64,000 bases of DNA from Rhizobium sp. Root1203 (GCF_001424945.1 NZ_LMCW01000012.1:1076778-1140777); one strand, 5' to 3'. Shown: positions 34,125-44,662, numbered from the stretch's first letter. Made by a program: numbers and translations. The notes: generated by a model from the sequence alone, not told the origin.

Positions 34125-34958
34125 ATGACGCGAGTTGCGACGGCGCCCACGCTCATGGCCTGCCTTACCCTTCTGTCGGCCTGCAACACCACGGATGCGC
34201 TGACCCCGCTGGTCGACGTCGGCGACACCTCAGGCAGTGTCCGCTCGTCACCTGTGACCCAGCGCGACGTGGAGCGTATCGCAGGAACGACGCCGCGCAG
34301 GCAGGCATTTGCATCCGAGCCCCAGCAGCAAGGCGGATACCAGCAAGGCGGTTACCATCCGGCCTACGTCAGGCAGGGCACCGGCGCGCCTCCCACGACG
34401 ATGGACGCCCAGGCTCTCGCTCTCGACGGCGACGCCCGCTCGCCGGCAGCGTCCCCCCGGATTGAGAGCAAGACGCTTACTGAACCCGTGTCGAACGCCG
34501 AAGCCGAAGAACAGGACATGGTCGAGCAGCCGGCACGGCAGCCTCCTGTGAAGCAAAACCAGACTGCAATGCTGAATGCGGGCACGAACCGCGGCACGAC
34601 CGTGCGTTTCCTGCCCATCATCGGCGCCCCGGTCCAGGCGGTAACACCGTTGTCCCGGCAGCTCGGCACAGAGGCGCGCTCGCACGGCCTTTCGATCAGG
34701 AGCTCCAACGACAACAGCAGCTCCTACATCCTGAAGGGCTATCTCTCCGCCTTTTCCGACAGCGGCAACGTGACGGTCGTCTATGTCTGGGACGTACTGG
34801 ACAACAGCGGCGCTCGCCTGCACCGCATCCAGGGACAGGAGAGCGTGCCGTCGGCAGCACAGGATCCATGGGCTGCCGTCCCCGCCTCTGTCATGCAGCA
34901 AATTGCGTCCAAGACGATCACCGAGTTCTCTTCTTGGCGTGAAGCTCGTGGCGGCTAA
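34125..34958 (+). CDS. Outer-membrane-type lipoprotein of unknown function
   Basis: A protein of 277 residues with a lipobox LSAC at 17-20, making Cys20 the acylated residue. A low-complexity segment with QQQGGYQQGGYHPAY lies near 65-85, and the C-terminal ~100 residues (VRFLPIIGAPVQAVTPLSRQ to VYVWDVLDNSGARLHRIQGQ) look like a compact folded domain. I do not recognise a named family. The ATG 34125 is preferred because GAGGG precedes it and the signal peptide starts at once. It ends at a 12-bp-stem hairpin before prs. Confidence 0.75.
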   Translation: MTRVATAPTLMACLTLLSACNTTDALTPLVDVGDTSGSVRSSPVTQRDVERIAGTTPRRQAFASEPQQQGGYQQGGYHPAYVRQGTGAPPTTMDAQALALDGDARSPAASPRIESKTLTEPVSNAEAEEQDMVEQPARQPPVKQNQTAMLNAGTNRGTTVRFLPIIGAPVQAVTPLSRQLGTEARSHGLSIRSSNDNSSSYILKGYLSAFSDSGNVTVVYVWDVLDNSGARLHRIQGQESVPSAAQDPWAAVPASVMQQIASKTITEFSSWREARGG

Positions 34959-34994
34959 GCCACAGGCTTTTTAGAAATAAGGAAGCCTGTGGCT
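34958..34994 (+). terminator. Hairpin between the lipoprotein gene and prs
   Basis: A perfect 12-bp stem (AGCCACAGGCTT with AAGCCTGTGGCT) and 13-nt loop. The T run after it is poor (CCTTT), so it may be a partial or Rho-assisted terminator. Confidence 0.6.
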
Positions 34995-35064
34995 CCTTTA
35001 CGCTTGCATTCGGGAACAAGCTGGCTAAAAAGCGCGGCTATCAGCAGGTAACAGGCGGACCAAG

Positions 35065-35997
<933 letters not shown>

Positions 35998-36093
35998 ACC
36001 ATCACAGATTTGCGAACAATAGCAGCGCTTTGCACTTTGTCCTGATCACGCCTTCGGCTAGGATTTCGAACGAAGTCAAGCCGCGGGGAAACA

Positions 36094-36537
36094 ATGATGT
36101 TTGTCGGTTTCACAGTGCCGAAAAAGCTCGCGCTGCTTTTTCTGATCCCCATGCTCTCGGCATGCACGGCCGATGTCGACCCCGGCTCCTCGCGGCCGCC
36201 GCCGCGCCCTCGCCCGCCGCAGCCGCAGATGTGCACCATGGAGTATGCGCCGGTCTGCGGCCAGCGCGGCCCGCGCACGCAGACGTTCGGCAATGCCTGC
36301 CAGGCTCGGAGCAGCGGATTCCAGATCATCGGCCGCGGCGAATGCCGCCGGCCGCAACCGATCGCGCCGCCGCCCCGGCCGGAACCGCCTCCACCGGATC
36401 GCCCGGCGGGCGCCTGCACCCGCGAATACAGGCCGGTCTGCGGTCAGCGCGGACCACAGATGCGGACTTTCCCGAATGCGTGTGAAGCCGACAACAGCGG
36501 TTTCCGCATTGTCGGCCAAGGCCAATGCCGTCCGTGA
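36094..36537 (+). CDS. Lipoprotein with two Kazal-type inhibitor domains
   Basis: A protein of 147 residues. The lipobox LSAC at 21-24 predicts acylation of Cys24. Two Kazal-like domains follow, each with four cysteines: Cys47, 55, 69, 84 and Cys108, 116, 130, 145, with the core APVCGQRG or RPVCGQRG. Proline-rich linkers lie at 33-45 and 88-105. Kazal domains inhibit serine proteases; in bacteria they are uncommon outside a few groups and usually exported. A protective or host-protease role is an inference. The frame starts with ATGATG at 36094, either of which is possible. Confidence 0.82.
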   Translation: MMFVGFTVPKKLALLFLIPMLSACTADVDPGSSRPPPRPRPPQPQMCTMEYAPVCGQRGPRTQTFGNACQARSSGFQIIGRGECRRPQPIAPPPRPEPPPPDRPAGACTREYRPVCGQRGPQMRTFPNACEADNSGFRIVGQGQCRP

Positions 36538-36589
36538 GGCAGAACCGACGTGCTTCGGTTGACGGGCGCGCCGGCCATGAGGCGACCCG

Positions 36590-37267
36590 CTAGGCGGCAA
36601 TATGCGATGCTGCAGACATGACCTCCTGGGGAGCCGGTACGCCGAACAGACGGCGCCCGTCATCGGCGACCTCCGTGAAACACCAACGCACGACACCGTC
36701 GCGGTCGAGCAGGAATTCGCCGATGAGCTGCCCCTCGCCCCCAGCGATCATGCTGCGGTCCTCGTCCGTGAATTCGTAGCCGTCCGCCGTGTCGAGATAC
36801 TCGGTGGCCGCCATCACACCCATCGGCTCCGGCAGTTCCGGCATCTCAAGACGCATGGAACCAAGCGCTTCCAGACTGACCTTATAGGGCCACGCCGTCT
36901 CGGACTGCGTAAATTCGATGTTCGGAAGCCCGAAGGCGCGGTGCGATACCCGGTCGGGATCCGACGCCGCGAGCAGATTGGGAACAGGATGATACCGGAA
37001 ATAGAGGCGCGCGCGCTCGATCGGCGTGTTGACGATCGTCAGACTTTCCACGCCCTTCTCTTGCAGGTCGCCCGCCAGACTTGCCATGGCGGCGATCTGC
37101 CGTCGGCAGAACGGGCAGTGCAAGCCGCGAAACAGCCCGACCAGAACCGGCTTCTGTCCGCGAAAGTCGTCTATCGCTATTTTGCCCTGGCGCGTGATCG
37201 CGTCGAGAACGACGTTGGGCGCACGATCGCCTGGCTGCAAGGGTCTATCGCTCTGGATTTCCGGCAT
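36590..37267 (-). CDS. AhpC/TSA-type peroxiredoxin-like protein
   Basis: A protein of 225 residues with a thioredoxin fold. The likely peroxidatic site is FRGLHCPFCRRQ, with Cys51 and Cys54 in a CxxC arrangement rather than the usual PxxxT/SxxC of typical peroxiredoxins, so it could be an AhpC-like thiol reductase. Other features are PGDRAPNVVLDAITRQGKI near the N-terminus and a C-terminal LLDRDGVVRWCF. It is monocistronic; 99 bp separate it from the cyclase gene. Confidence 0.78.
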   Translation of the reverse strand: MPEIQSDRPLQPGDRAPNVVLDAITRQGKIAIDDFRGQKPVLVGLFRGLHCPFCRRQIAAMASLAGDLQEKGVESLTIVNTPIERARLYFRYHPVPNLLAASDPDRVSHRAFGLPNIEFTQSETAWPYKVSLEALGSMRLEMPELPEPMGVMAATEYLDTADGYEFTDEDRSMIAGGEGQLIGEFLLDRDGVVRWCFTEVADDGRRLFGVPAPQEVMSAASHIAA

Positions 37268-37366
37268 GTCATCCTCCTTCGCATGTTCGCCAGGCGCACT
37301 GCGCGTCGGTGGGGATTGTTTCTAGGCGACTCCATCGGAAGCCGTCTGACTGCCAGCGGCCTTCGT

Positions 37367-40300
37367 TCAGTCAAGAAAAGGCAACACCACCAAAGCATCC
37401 GGATCCAGACCGTGTTTGGTGCAAACGTCCTGAGCCAGCGCAAAATACCGCTCGGCCTCGGCCATATCGTCGTTTTCCAGATTCAGCGTCGCTAGCCCAT
37501 CATAGCATGGAAACAGCAGCTGCGGCTCGCCAATTTCACCTGCGAGCTTCAGCGCCTCGTCGTAATAGTTGCGCGCCAGTTCCGGCTGGCCATGACATTG
37601 ATGGATCTGTCCAAGCACGATCAGCGGCACCGCCAGGTGATCACGCTGGTCGAGCGCCCGGTCGATTTCGATCGCCCTCTCGGCAGCAGGAACGCCCTCC
37701 TTGGCGCAATTGTCCGTAAACGTGCAGCAAGCGACGGCAAGGTTGGCGTAGAGGCGCGCCTGGAAGGCGAGATCGGCGATGTGCGTAGCCACATCAAGCC
37801 CTTGCCGGCACACCTTTATCGCACGCGCCGGATCGACGATCGTGTAGAGCACGCCGAGATTGGCATAGGCACGGCAGGCCGCACTCAGCAATTCCGCTTT
37901 CTGGGCAACCTCAAGGCTGCGCTCGACCTCGCGCACGGCGTCGCGATGATGTCCGAGACGGGCAAGGGCCACGCCCTTGGTGTTCAGCGCCTCCGCGCGC
38001 ACCTGAGCCGCCTCCGCGGTCGCGCAATCGGAGGCATCGAGGCAGGCAAGCGCTTCATCGGCGCAGCGCGCGGCTGCGCGCTGGTCGCCCATGCGAAAGG
38101 CAAGATGCCCACGCTCCTGCAAGAGATGTGCAAGCTCGATCGGCGCGTCGCACCGGCTCAGCAGCAAGGCCGCTTCGGCGAAATCGGCATCCGCGAGAGC
38201 CCTTCTGCCCGCGTCGAGATGGAGGCGCCCGAGCTTGCGCAGAATTCTCGCAGCTGCTGGCTGGTTGCCTGTATCGCGGAAGATCGCCAGCGCCAGCCCG
38301 TAGTGATCGCGCGCATTGTCCCGGCTTCCTGCGGGACCATAGAGGTCGGCAAGCCGTTCAAGCAACTCAAGCCTCTGCGGCAGAACTGCGGCATTGTCCG
38401 CGATGGCTGCAAGCGCTTCGCGGTAGAGGCGAATGGCGTCGTCGTTCGCATAGGTCTTGCGTGCAAGATCGCCTGCCGCCGTCAGGTAACGGGCGCCGGT
38501 GTCGATTTCACCGGCGAGGCACAAATGCCGCCCAAGCAAGGCAACATCTTCGAGCCGCAACGGCGAACCCTGGTGCAAAGATTCCATGGCGTGCCCTATC
38601 CGGGCATGCAACTCTCTGCGCCGCTGCAGCAGCAGGTTCCCGTAGATGACGTCATGCAGCATTGCCTGGGTAAAGCGATAGGAGCCCGCGGCTTTTGCGG
38701 GATCTCGACCGACGTCTTCCAGAATTTCGGCCTCGCACAGAAGATCGAGGCAAGGCTCGACGCGAGCGGGATCGGACGTAATCGCCCGCAACAACGCGTC
38801 CTCGAACCGTGGTCCGATCACCGCGGCCTCCTGGGCCACCCGCTTCACATCCGAAGGCAGGCGGTCCACCCGCGCCAGCAGCATCGCCTGCAGGCTCACG
38901 GGAATCTCCGTTCCCATTTCCGCGCTCGCAACGCTCCATCGCTCGCCGTCCAGCCTGACCATGCCGGTCTCGATCAAACCCCGGACGATCTCCTCTATGA
39001 ACAATGGATTGCCGCCTGCGCGCATCAGGATGCCTGACCGCATGGCGGCAGGAACTGCACTGCCGGCGCCGAAAAATTGGGTGAGCAGCATTTGGCTGTC
39101 TTCCAGAGACAGGGGTGCGAGCCGCAAGACCGTACGGCTGGTTCTGCTGGATGTCAGGCCTTCGCTCTCTTCCGACGAACGGCCGGTGGTCAACATCATC
39201 AGGCGCGTCCGCTCGAGCCGGTCGAGCACGAAGTGCAATGTCTCGATCGAGGCCGCGTCCGCCCAATGCAGATCCTCCACGACAAGCAGAAGCGGGCTCA
39301 GCGACAGCCGCCGTTCGATGATCGTGCGCGTGGCGTAGAGAATCTGCCGCCGCAGCTTTTCCGGTTCCAGATGGCGCAGGGCTTCGCCCGGATCGCCAAA
39401 GCCGAAAACGCAGAAGAGCAGAGGCGTCAAACCGGCGACATCCTCATCGGGGAATTGGAGATCGCGCAGCCCCGACGTGAGCAACTCCACCGTTATTTGA
39501 GGGCTCTCGCGGTCGGCAATCCCATACGCGCTGCGCAGCACCGACGCCAGCATTCCGTAGGATTGCTCTCCGAGCGGCGAGCACACGGCGCGCCTCACGA
39601 CGACATGCTGAAACCGGGCCTCGCCGGGAAGCCGCTCCAGGAAATCCTTGACAAGCCGCGATTTGCCGATCCCCGCCTCCCCTACGAGTTGGACAAGCTG
39701 TGCGCTGCCGCCGCAGGCAAGCTCCAGGCAATCGGCCATCCGCAGGAGTTCGGCATCTCGCCCGACGATATCGGCGTGCAGCCCGAGGCTCTCCAATCCG
39801 CGCACGGAATGCGGCGTCTCCAGCGGACCGACCAGCCGATGCACCTCGACATCGCCGCTCTTGCCGCGAAGCGCCTGTGCGCCAAGGCTGTCGAAGGCGA
39901 ATGCATGCCGCGTCAACCGATGCGTCATCGGCCCCACCAGGATGACTCCAGCGTCCGCCAGCGATTGAAGGCGTTGTGCAGTATTCACCGTATCGCCCGT
40001 CACGGAATAGGAGCGCGACGCCGAGGCGCCGAACCCGCCGGTAACGACCGGCCCGGTATTGATGCCGATATGCAGCCGCAACGGAACCCCTTGCAGTGCA
40101 GGCCACCGGCGACCGACGCGCTCCGCGCCCGCCATCATTTCGAGCGCCGAGCGCAGGGCACGGTCGGGATCGTCCTCATGTGCCGTCGGCGCTCCGAAGA
40201 GCGCCAGCAGCGCGTCGCCCACGAACTTGTCGACGAAGCCGCCATAGGCCTCGACCGCATGCGTCAATTCCTCGAAGACTTCATTCTGCAGCGCCCGCAT

Positions 40301-40606
40301 GACCTCCGGATCGGTCTTCTCGCTGAGCGTGGTAAAGCCGCAGAGATCGGCAAAGAGCACGGTCAGCGGTCGGCGGTCGGCACCTTCGTCGGGCGCGGGC
40401 GGAATGGGTAGACTTGACGGGATGACGTCTCCGCCAGGCACATGAACGGACGATCCGCCGATTGCGGTCCCGCATTTCGGGCAGAAGGCGAAATCAGGCT
40501 GGCACGCTTCGCCGCACGCGGCGCATGTGATCGGTTGCCGTGCGCCGCATTTCGGGCAGAACGCAAAGCCGCTCTCGATCGCAAAACCGCAGGCGATACA
40601 CTTCAT
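37367..40606 (-). CDS. Adenylate/guanylate cyclase - AAA ATPase - TPR fusion with N-terminal zinc ribbons
   Basis: A protein of 1079 residues in four parts. Two zinc ribbons have Cys3/6/17/20 and Cys28/31/42/45. A class-III nucleotide cyclase domain spans about 78-250; the metal aspartates Asp87 (FADLCG) and Asp131 (FVGDALLALFG) are present. An AAA/STAND-like ATPase follows with Walker A GEAGIGKS at 309-316 and Walker B LLLVVEDLHW near 440. The C-terminal ~400 residues are TPR-like helices. Such proteins resemble signal-transducing ATPases of the MalT/AfsR type; ligand and nucleotide product (cAMP or cGMP) are not determinable here. No neighbour is obviously cotranscribed. Confidence 0.88.
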   Translation of the reverse strand: MKCIACGFAIESGFAFCPKCGARQPITCAACGEACQPDFAFCPKCGTAIGGSSVHVPGGDVIPSSLPIPPAPDEGADRRPLTVLFADLCGFTTLSEKTDPEVMRALQNEVFEELTHAVEAYGGFVDKFVGDALLALFGAPTAHEDDPDRALRSALEMMAGAERVGRRWPALQGVPLRLHIGINTGPVVTGGFGASASRSYSVTGDTVNTAQRLQSLADAGVILVGPMTHRLTRHAFAFDSLGAQALRGKSGDVEVHRLVGPLETPHSVRGLESLGLHADIVGRDAELLRMADCLELACGGSAQLVQLVGEAGIGKSRLVKDFLERLPGEARFQHVVVRRAVCSPLGEQSYGMLASVLRSAYGIADRESPQITVELLTSGLRDLQFPDEDVAGLTPLLFCVFGFGDPGEALRHLEPEKLRRQILYATRTIIERRLSLSPLLLVVEDLHWADAASIETLHFVLDRLERTRLMMLTTGRSSEESEGLTSSRTSRTVLRLAPLSLEDSQMLLTQFFGAGSAVPAAMRSGILMRAGGNPLFIEEIVRGLIETGMVRLDGERWSVASAEMGTEIPVSLQAMLLARVDRLPSDVKRVAQEAAVIGPRFEDALLRAITSDPARVEPCLDLLCEAEILEDVGRDPAKAAGSYRFTQAMLHDVIYGNLLLQRRRELHARIGHAMESLHQGSPLRLEDVALLGRHLCLAGEIDTGARYLTAAGDLARKTYANDDAIRLYREALAAIADNAAVLPQRLELLERLADLYGPAGSRDNARDHYGLALAIFRDTGNQPAAARILRKLGRLHLDAGRRALADADFAEAALLLSRCDAPIELAHLLQERGHLAFRMGDQRAAARCADEALACLDASDCATAEAAQVRAEALNTKGVALARLGHHRDAVREVERSLEVAQKAELLSAACRAYANLGVLYTIVDPARAIKVCRQGLDVATHIADLAFQARLYANLAVACCTFTDNCAKEGVPAAERAIEIDRALDQRDHLAVPLIVLGQIHQCHGQPELARNYYDEALKLAGEIGEPQLLFPCYDGLATLNLENDDMAEAERYFALAQDVCTKHGLDPDALVVLPFLD

Positions 40607-40733
40607 GGAACCGACCTCGAGACGCCGCGCCGTTCAGTCTCGACGATCATGCGCCAGCGACGTACAATGAACCTGCCGCGCTGTCCCCGCAAGGGACAGG
40701 GCTGCGCCCGTTGCGAGCGCCGCCCCTGCTTGG

Positions 40734-42185
40734 CTATTCAGCGCCCTTGACCACCTGTCCGTTTATCGTGACGGCGCCGCTGCGCGCGATGTCGATATCC
40801 CACCGCTGGCGCCCATCCGGGTCTGCCTTGGCAAAGCCCTTGGCCATCATCAGCCCAAAAGAGACCTGGTTGAGATCTGGACTTGTCTTTGCCAGCTCCT
40901 GCACGGCTGCGATGGTCTCGTCGAAGTCACGCGCCAGGATCGTCGCCTTCATCGAGTATTCCTTCTTCATCTTCGGGTCGCCGCGAATCTCGCCCGAGAT
41001 GTCGGCGTCGTACACGCTCGAAACGGCTGCAATCTTTGGAAACGCGACGACGAAATCGTGCCCTTCGACGAGCTTCTCGAATGCCTTCTCGCTCTCCCGG
41101 TCGGAAGTGGGCTTCGAGAAATCGACCTTAAGAAGTTCATCGCCAAAGGCAGCAAGATCTATGTCGGGAAGAGCCATCTGCACCTGGACTGAACTGGGGA
41201 CGAAGGACGAATAGGCGGCCGGCACCAGCGAACTGTCGAAGCTGATCTGCTGTGCCGCCATGCCGAAGTCAAAACGCGTCGCATTGGTAGGGCCGCTCAT
41301 CGCAACCGTATAGTCCAGCGTCTTCGCCCCACCGTTCCCGGCAACGTTCGAAACCGTCAGATTGTTGAGGCTGATCGTCTCATTCAGGCTCGTCATCAGT
41401 GGAAAAGCCTTCCGAAGCAAGCTCTTCAGCGCTTCGCTGTCGGCTCGGCGAAGCTTCTTTTCGTCAGCGTGATCGAGGATGAAGATCGCGAGGTCTCTGA
41501 TCTCCCTGGCAGGCACCCCATTCACCGCAGCCGCAAAATCGACGGTATCGGCGCGGATCTCGACCGGTGGAACGTTCCGACCTGTGACCGTCTCGACAAA
41601 CGCCGAGAACGTGCCGCTACCTGCGAAGTTGGTTCTCCCGGCGGATGCGCTTTCCGCAGACGTCAGCTTGTAGTTCGAACTGTCCGTAGCGACGCTGACT
41701 TCCTCGGCATCGGTCTTCGACGAGAACCGCACCGCCTTCGACGAGAAATCGCCGGAGCGCAGATAGCTGATCGCCGGATCGAACAGGCCGCTGAAGATCA
41801 GCGAATCCACCGTGTACGTGAAGTCTGTCCTCGGTTGGCCCACCGCCGAAAAATGGCCTGAGGCATTGACGGAATTGTTGCCCTCGACCTTCCAGAGGCC
41901 GTCGTCCTGCGGCGTCGCGAAGATCGACCACGGTACAAGGCCGCCGACGGCAAAATCGGCAGGATTGATGTTCTTCAGCAGCTTTGCGAGATCGTAGATG
42001 ATCTCGTACCGGGTCCCGGCGGGATTGACGGTGACAAAGCCATCCCTGCTCAATTCCTTGGGCAGCAGCTTCGTCAGGTTTCTCTCGATTTCGCTTGCGC
42101 CCTGCTGATTGATCTCGGCCGCCTGCCCGGTCGACAGCAATCCGAGAACGATGGCGCCCGCGACTGTTATGGCATTGAGCTTCAT
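40734..42185 (-). CDS. Secreted protein of unknown function, 483 residues
   Basis: A signal peptide MKLNAITVAGAIVLGLLSTGQA is followed by a mature ~460-residue protein without further membrane segments. It is rich in beta-type sequence with repeated SSKAVRF/SSNYKL-like elements and conserved acidic residues, but I recognise no family. The gene is monocistronic: 127 bp separate it from the cyclase gene and 81 bp from the MHYT gene on the same strand, so readthrough between the latter two is possible. It may be a periplasmic or outer-membrane-associated protein. Confidence 0.7.
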   Translation of the reverse strand: MKLNAITVAGAIVLGLLSTGQAAEINQQGASEIERNLTKLLPKELSRDGFVTVNPAGTRYEIIYDLAKLLKNINPADFAVGGLVPWSIFATPQDDGLWKVEGNNSVNASGHFSAVGQPRTDFTYTVDSLIFSGLFDPAISYLRSGDFSSKAVRFSSKTDAEEVSVATDSSNYKLTSAESASAGRTNFAGSGTFSAFVETVTGRNVPPVEIRADTVDFAAAVNGVPAREIRDLAIFILDHADEKKLRRADSEALKSLLRKAFPLMTSLNETISLNNLTVSNVAGNGGAKTLDYTVAMSGPTNATRFDFGMAAQQISFDSSLVPAAYSSFVPSSVQVQMALPDIDLAAFGDELLKVDFSKPTSDRESEKAFEKLVEGHDFVVAFPKIAAVSSVYDADISGEIRGDPKMKKEYSMKATILARDFDETIAAVQELAKTSPDLNQVSFGLMMAKGFAKADPDGRQRWDIDIARSGAVTINGQVVKGAE

Positions 42186-42266
42186 ACCGGATTTCCCCCG
42201 TGGCGTTCATCGCACATGTGAAGTCGCTTACGTTCGATGTCAACCCGTAGGCTCCGAGCATCACGA

Positions 42267-44336
42267 TCAGGCTGCAGCGTTCCGTGGCCCAGTGTCGGCT
42301 GCTGCTCCGGACAGCCCGTTCACGATCGCCTCGATGTCCGGACGAGGAGCCGGTTTGCCAAACAGGAAGCCCTGCACCTGCAGGCAGCCTTCTCTGCGCA
42401 GGAACTCGATGTGCTCTTCCCTCTCCACACCCTCGGCGAGTACCGGAATGTCGAGGCTCTGCGCAAGAATGAGGGTGGACCGCACGATGGCCGCCGACTG
42501 CTTGTTGGTAACGACGCCGTCGACGAAGGCACGATCTATCTTGATTTTGTCGAACGGGAAGCTCTGCAGCGTCGAGAGCGACGAGTAACCGGTGCCGTAG
42601 TCGTCCATCGCCACCCTGACACCTAGCGCCTTCAGGCGACGGATCGCATTCAGCGCATGCGCATGGTCGGCGACAATGCCGGATTCGGTGATCTCCAGTT
42701 CCAGGCGTGACGGCGCAAGTCCGGTATCGGCGAGTATCTGGTGGACGATCTGCGGCAGGCGGCTGTCGGCCAACTGCTGGGCCGCAACGTTCACGGCAAT
42801 GCGCAAGGGGTTCTTCCAGGTCGCGGCTTCCGCGCAAGCCATGCGGAGAACCCATTCGCCGAGTTCCAGGATGAAACCGGTCTTTTCCGCGATTGGAATG
42901 AATTCACCGGGAGAAACATATCCCCGCGTCGGATGGTTCCACCGCAACAGCACCTCCAGTCCGACGACCTCGCGGCTGACCGTGTCGTTCTGCTGTTGGT
43001 AGAACAGCAGAAACTCGCTGCGCTTCAGCCCTTCGCGCATCTCGATCGCCAAGGCGCTACGCGCACGCGCCACCTCGTCCATCGAGGGGTCGTAGAAGCA
43101 GATGCTGCTGCCGACGGTTGTCTTTGCCCGATACATGGCCACATCGGCCTGCGAAAGCAGATCGTCGATCGTCTGCGCCCGATCCGGAAAACTGGAGATC
43201 CCGATGCTTGATCCGACGCAAAGCGACTGACCTTGCCACTCGACCGGGCGCTCGATTTCAGCAAGCAGGCGCTGGGCCAACGCCGGAGCTTCTGACCGTC
43301 CGATGCGGTCGCGCATGACGACGACGAACTCGTCGCCGCCGACACGGGCCGCAAATTGGCCCTTTCCGGTGACCGTGGTCAATCGCTCCCCTATCGCGCG
43401 CAACACCGCGTCACCGGCTGCATGTCCATGCACATCGTTGATCTCCTTGAACCGATCGAGATCGAAGCAAAGAACCGCAATGCTGTCCGTTGCGCCGCCA
43501 AGGCTCCTGGTCATCGCCGGCAGGTGTTCGTTCAATGCTGCCCGGTTCGCCAGATGTGTCAGCGGATCGTGTAGCGACAGATGCCGGTAGCGCGCAACCG
43601 CTGCCACGGTCGACTGCATGTCGATGATGTAGGTCGAGGCACCCAGCAGGAGGATGATGATCATCACCGCCCCGACGAGGCTGGTCATGACTCCGCCGGA
43701 GAGAATTTCGGCGGGAACGGAAATAGCCGCATCGGGCACGATCGTCATGCCGGCCATGCCGACGAAATGCGTGGACACGATGGCGAGGATCAGCGGAAGC
43801 GCCGCACCGACTTTGCCGAAGCGTGTCGCAGGCCGGGCGATGAGGTTCGTTACCAGCGCGCCGAAGACCGCGGCTGTGATCAGGGAGCCGATGACGTAAG
43901 CCCTGTTCCACTCGATATCGCCCGCCACCCTGAAGCCGGCGATCCCCACATAGTGCATCGCCGCGACGCCGAGACCGACGATTGCGCCGCCGGCCTCGAT
44001 CAGCACGGTTCTCTCGCGGCGCACGGAGGCAATGCCGAACCCGATCATTGCCGAGCTGATCCCGATGAACAGCGACAGCAGCGTCATGCCTGGGTCGTAA
44101 CCCGACAGCGTCGGCGCATGGTAGCCGAGCATGGCGATGAAATGCGTGGTCCAGATCGTGGCTCCGCCAACGAAACCGGACAGAAACAACCAGTTGAGCC
44201 GCTGAAGGCCTTGGGTTCGCCTCACCTTGGAAAAGAGCCGGACCGTCAGAAGAGACCCGAGTACGCAAATAGCCGTTGCGAAAAGCAGATGCGGCAGGCT
44301 GTGTTCGCCGCCGATACAGGAAATGATGCGGAGCAT
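42267..44336 (-). CDS. MHYT sensor - GGDEF - EAL c-di-GMP protein
   Basis: A protein of 689 residues. The N-terminal seven-helix MHYT domain shows its three motif copies THFIAM (64-69), MHYVGI (127-132) and THFVGM (189-194), thought to bind copper or sense gases. The GGDEF cyclase motif is intact at 333-337. In the EAL phosphodiesterase the signature reads EVL rather than EAL (VVGLEVLLRWNHP), while DDYGTGYSSL and LAEGVEREEH are kept, so activity is probable. It would make or degrade cyclic di-GMP at the inner membrane in response to the MHYT signal. The start ATG 44336 has no strong ribosome site. Confidence 0.92.
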   Translation of the reverse strand: MLRIISCIGGEHSLPHLLFATAICVLGSLLTVRLFSKVRRTQGLQRLNWLFLSGFVGGATIWTTHFIAMLGYHAPTLSGYDPGMTLLSLFIGISSAMIGFGIASVRRERTVLIEAGGAIVGLGVAAMHYVGIAGFRVAGDIEWNRAYVIGSLITAAVFGALVTNLIARPATRFGKVGAALPLILAIVSTHFVGMAGMTIVPDAAISVPAEILSGGVMTSLVGAVMIIILLLGASTYIIDMQSTVAAVARYRHLSLHDPLTHLANRAALNEHLPAMTRSLGGATDSIAVLCFDLDRFKEINDVHGHAAGDAVLRAIGERLTTVTGKGQFAARVGGDEFVVVMRDRIGRSEAPALAQRLLAEIERPVEWQGQSLCVGSSIGISSFPDRAQTIDDLLSQADVAMYRAKTTVGSSICFYDPSMDEVARARSALAIEMREGLKRSEFLLFYQQQNDTVSREVVGLEVLLRWNHPTRGYVSPGEFIPIAEKTGFILELGEWVLRMACAEAATWKNPLRIAVNVAAQQLADSRLPQIVHQILADTGLAPSRLELEITESGIVADHAHALNAIRRLKALGVRVAMDDYGTGYSSLSTLQSFPFDKIKIDRAFVDGVVTNKQSAAIVRSTLILAQSLDIPVLAEGVEREEHIEFLRREGCLQVQGFLFGKPAPRPDIEAIVNGLSGAAADTGPRNAAA

Positions 44337-44412
44337 GCAGAAGGACCACGTTGATGTCGGCTCTTCATACCGTTCCAGACATTATCATTCCTTAATCGCC
44401 CATGATTTCCAG

Positions 44413-44442
44413 TCATATGGTTAAATGCTGTGCAACATATGA
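44413..44442. promoter_or_regulatory. Inverted repeat upstream of rplY
   Basis: TCATATG (44413-44419) and CATATGA (44436-44442) are perfect inverted arms 16 bp apart, in the 326-bp gap between the MHYT gene and rplY. It could serve either divergent gene. Confidence 0.3.
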
Positions 44443-44511
44443 ATTCTCTGGCACAACGACCACACGCCAACGCCGCCTCACCAAGCGAATACACTCGACA
44501 GCCGGCGATCT

Positions 44512-44540
44512 CTTGCCTTTGCGGGACATCTATACTATAG
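44512..44540 (+). promoter_or_regulatory. rplY promoter
   Basis: CTTGCC (44512-44517), 17-bp spacer, CTATAG (44535-44540): close to the rhizobial sigma-70 consensus CTTGAC-N17-CTATAT. The transcript would have a ~115-nt leader before rplY. Confidence 0.65.
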
Positions 44541-44662
44541 CGCACGCGTCCGCGCAGACACCCTTGGAGGCAACGCGGATGAGGATGGGGAAACCCGCCT
44601 CCAGTTCCGCGACAGGCATTTGCCGCCGCGGGGCTCTCCAAATAACCTCGGAAGGAAAAGTC

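Noticed and set aside
37592..39037. 481-codon plus-strand frame opposite the cyclase gene
   Set aside because: Shadow of a TPR region; composition is not that of a real protein.
40734..44336. Assumption that the secreted unknown and the MHYT gene are one operon
   Set aside because: They are on the same strand with an 81-bp gap, but no evidence of coupling or a shared function was seen.
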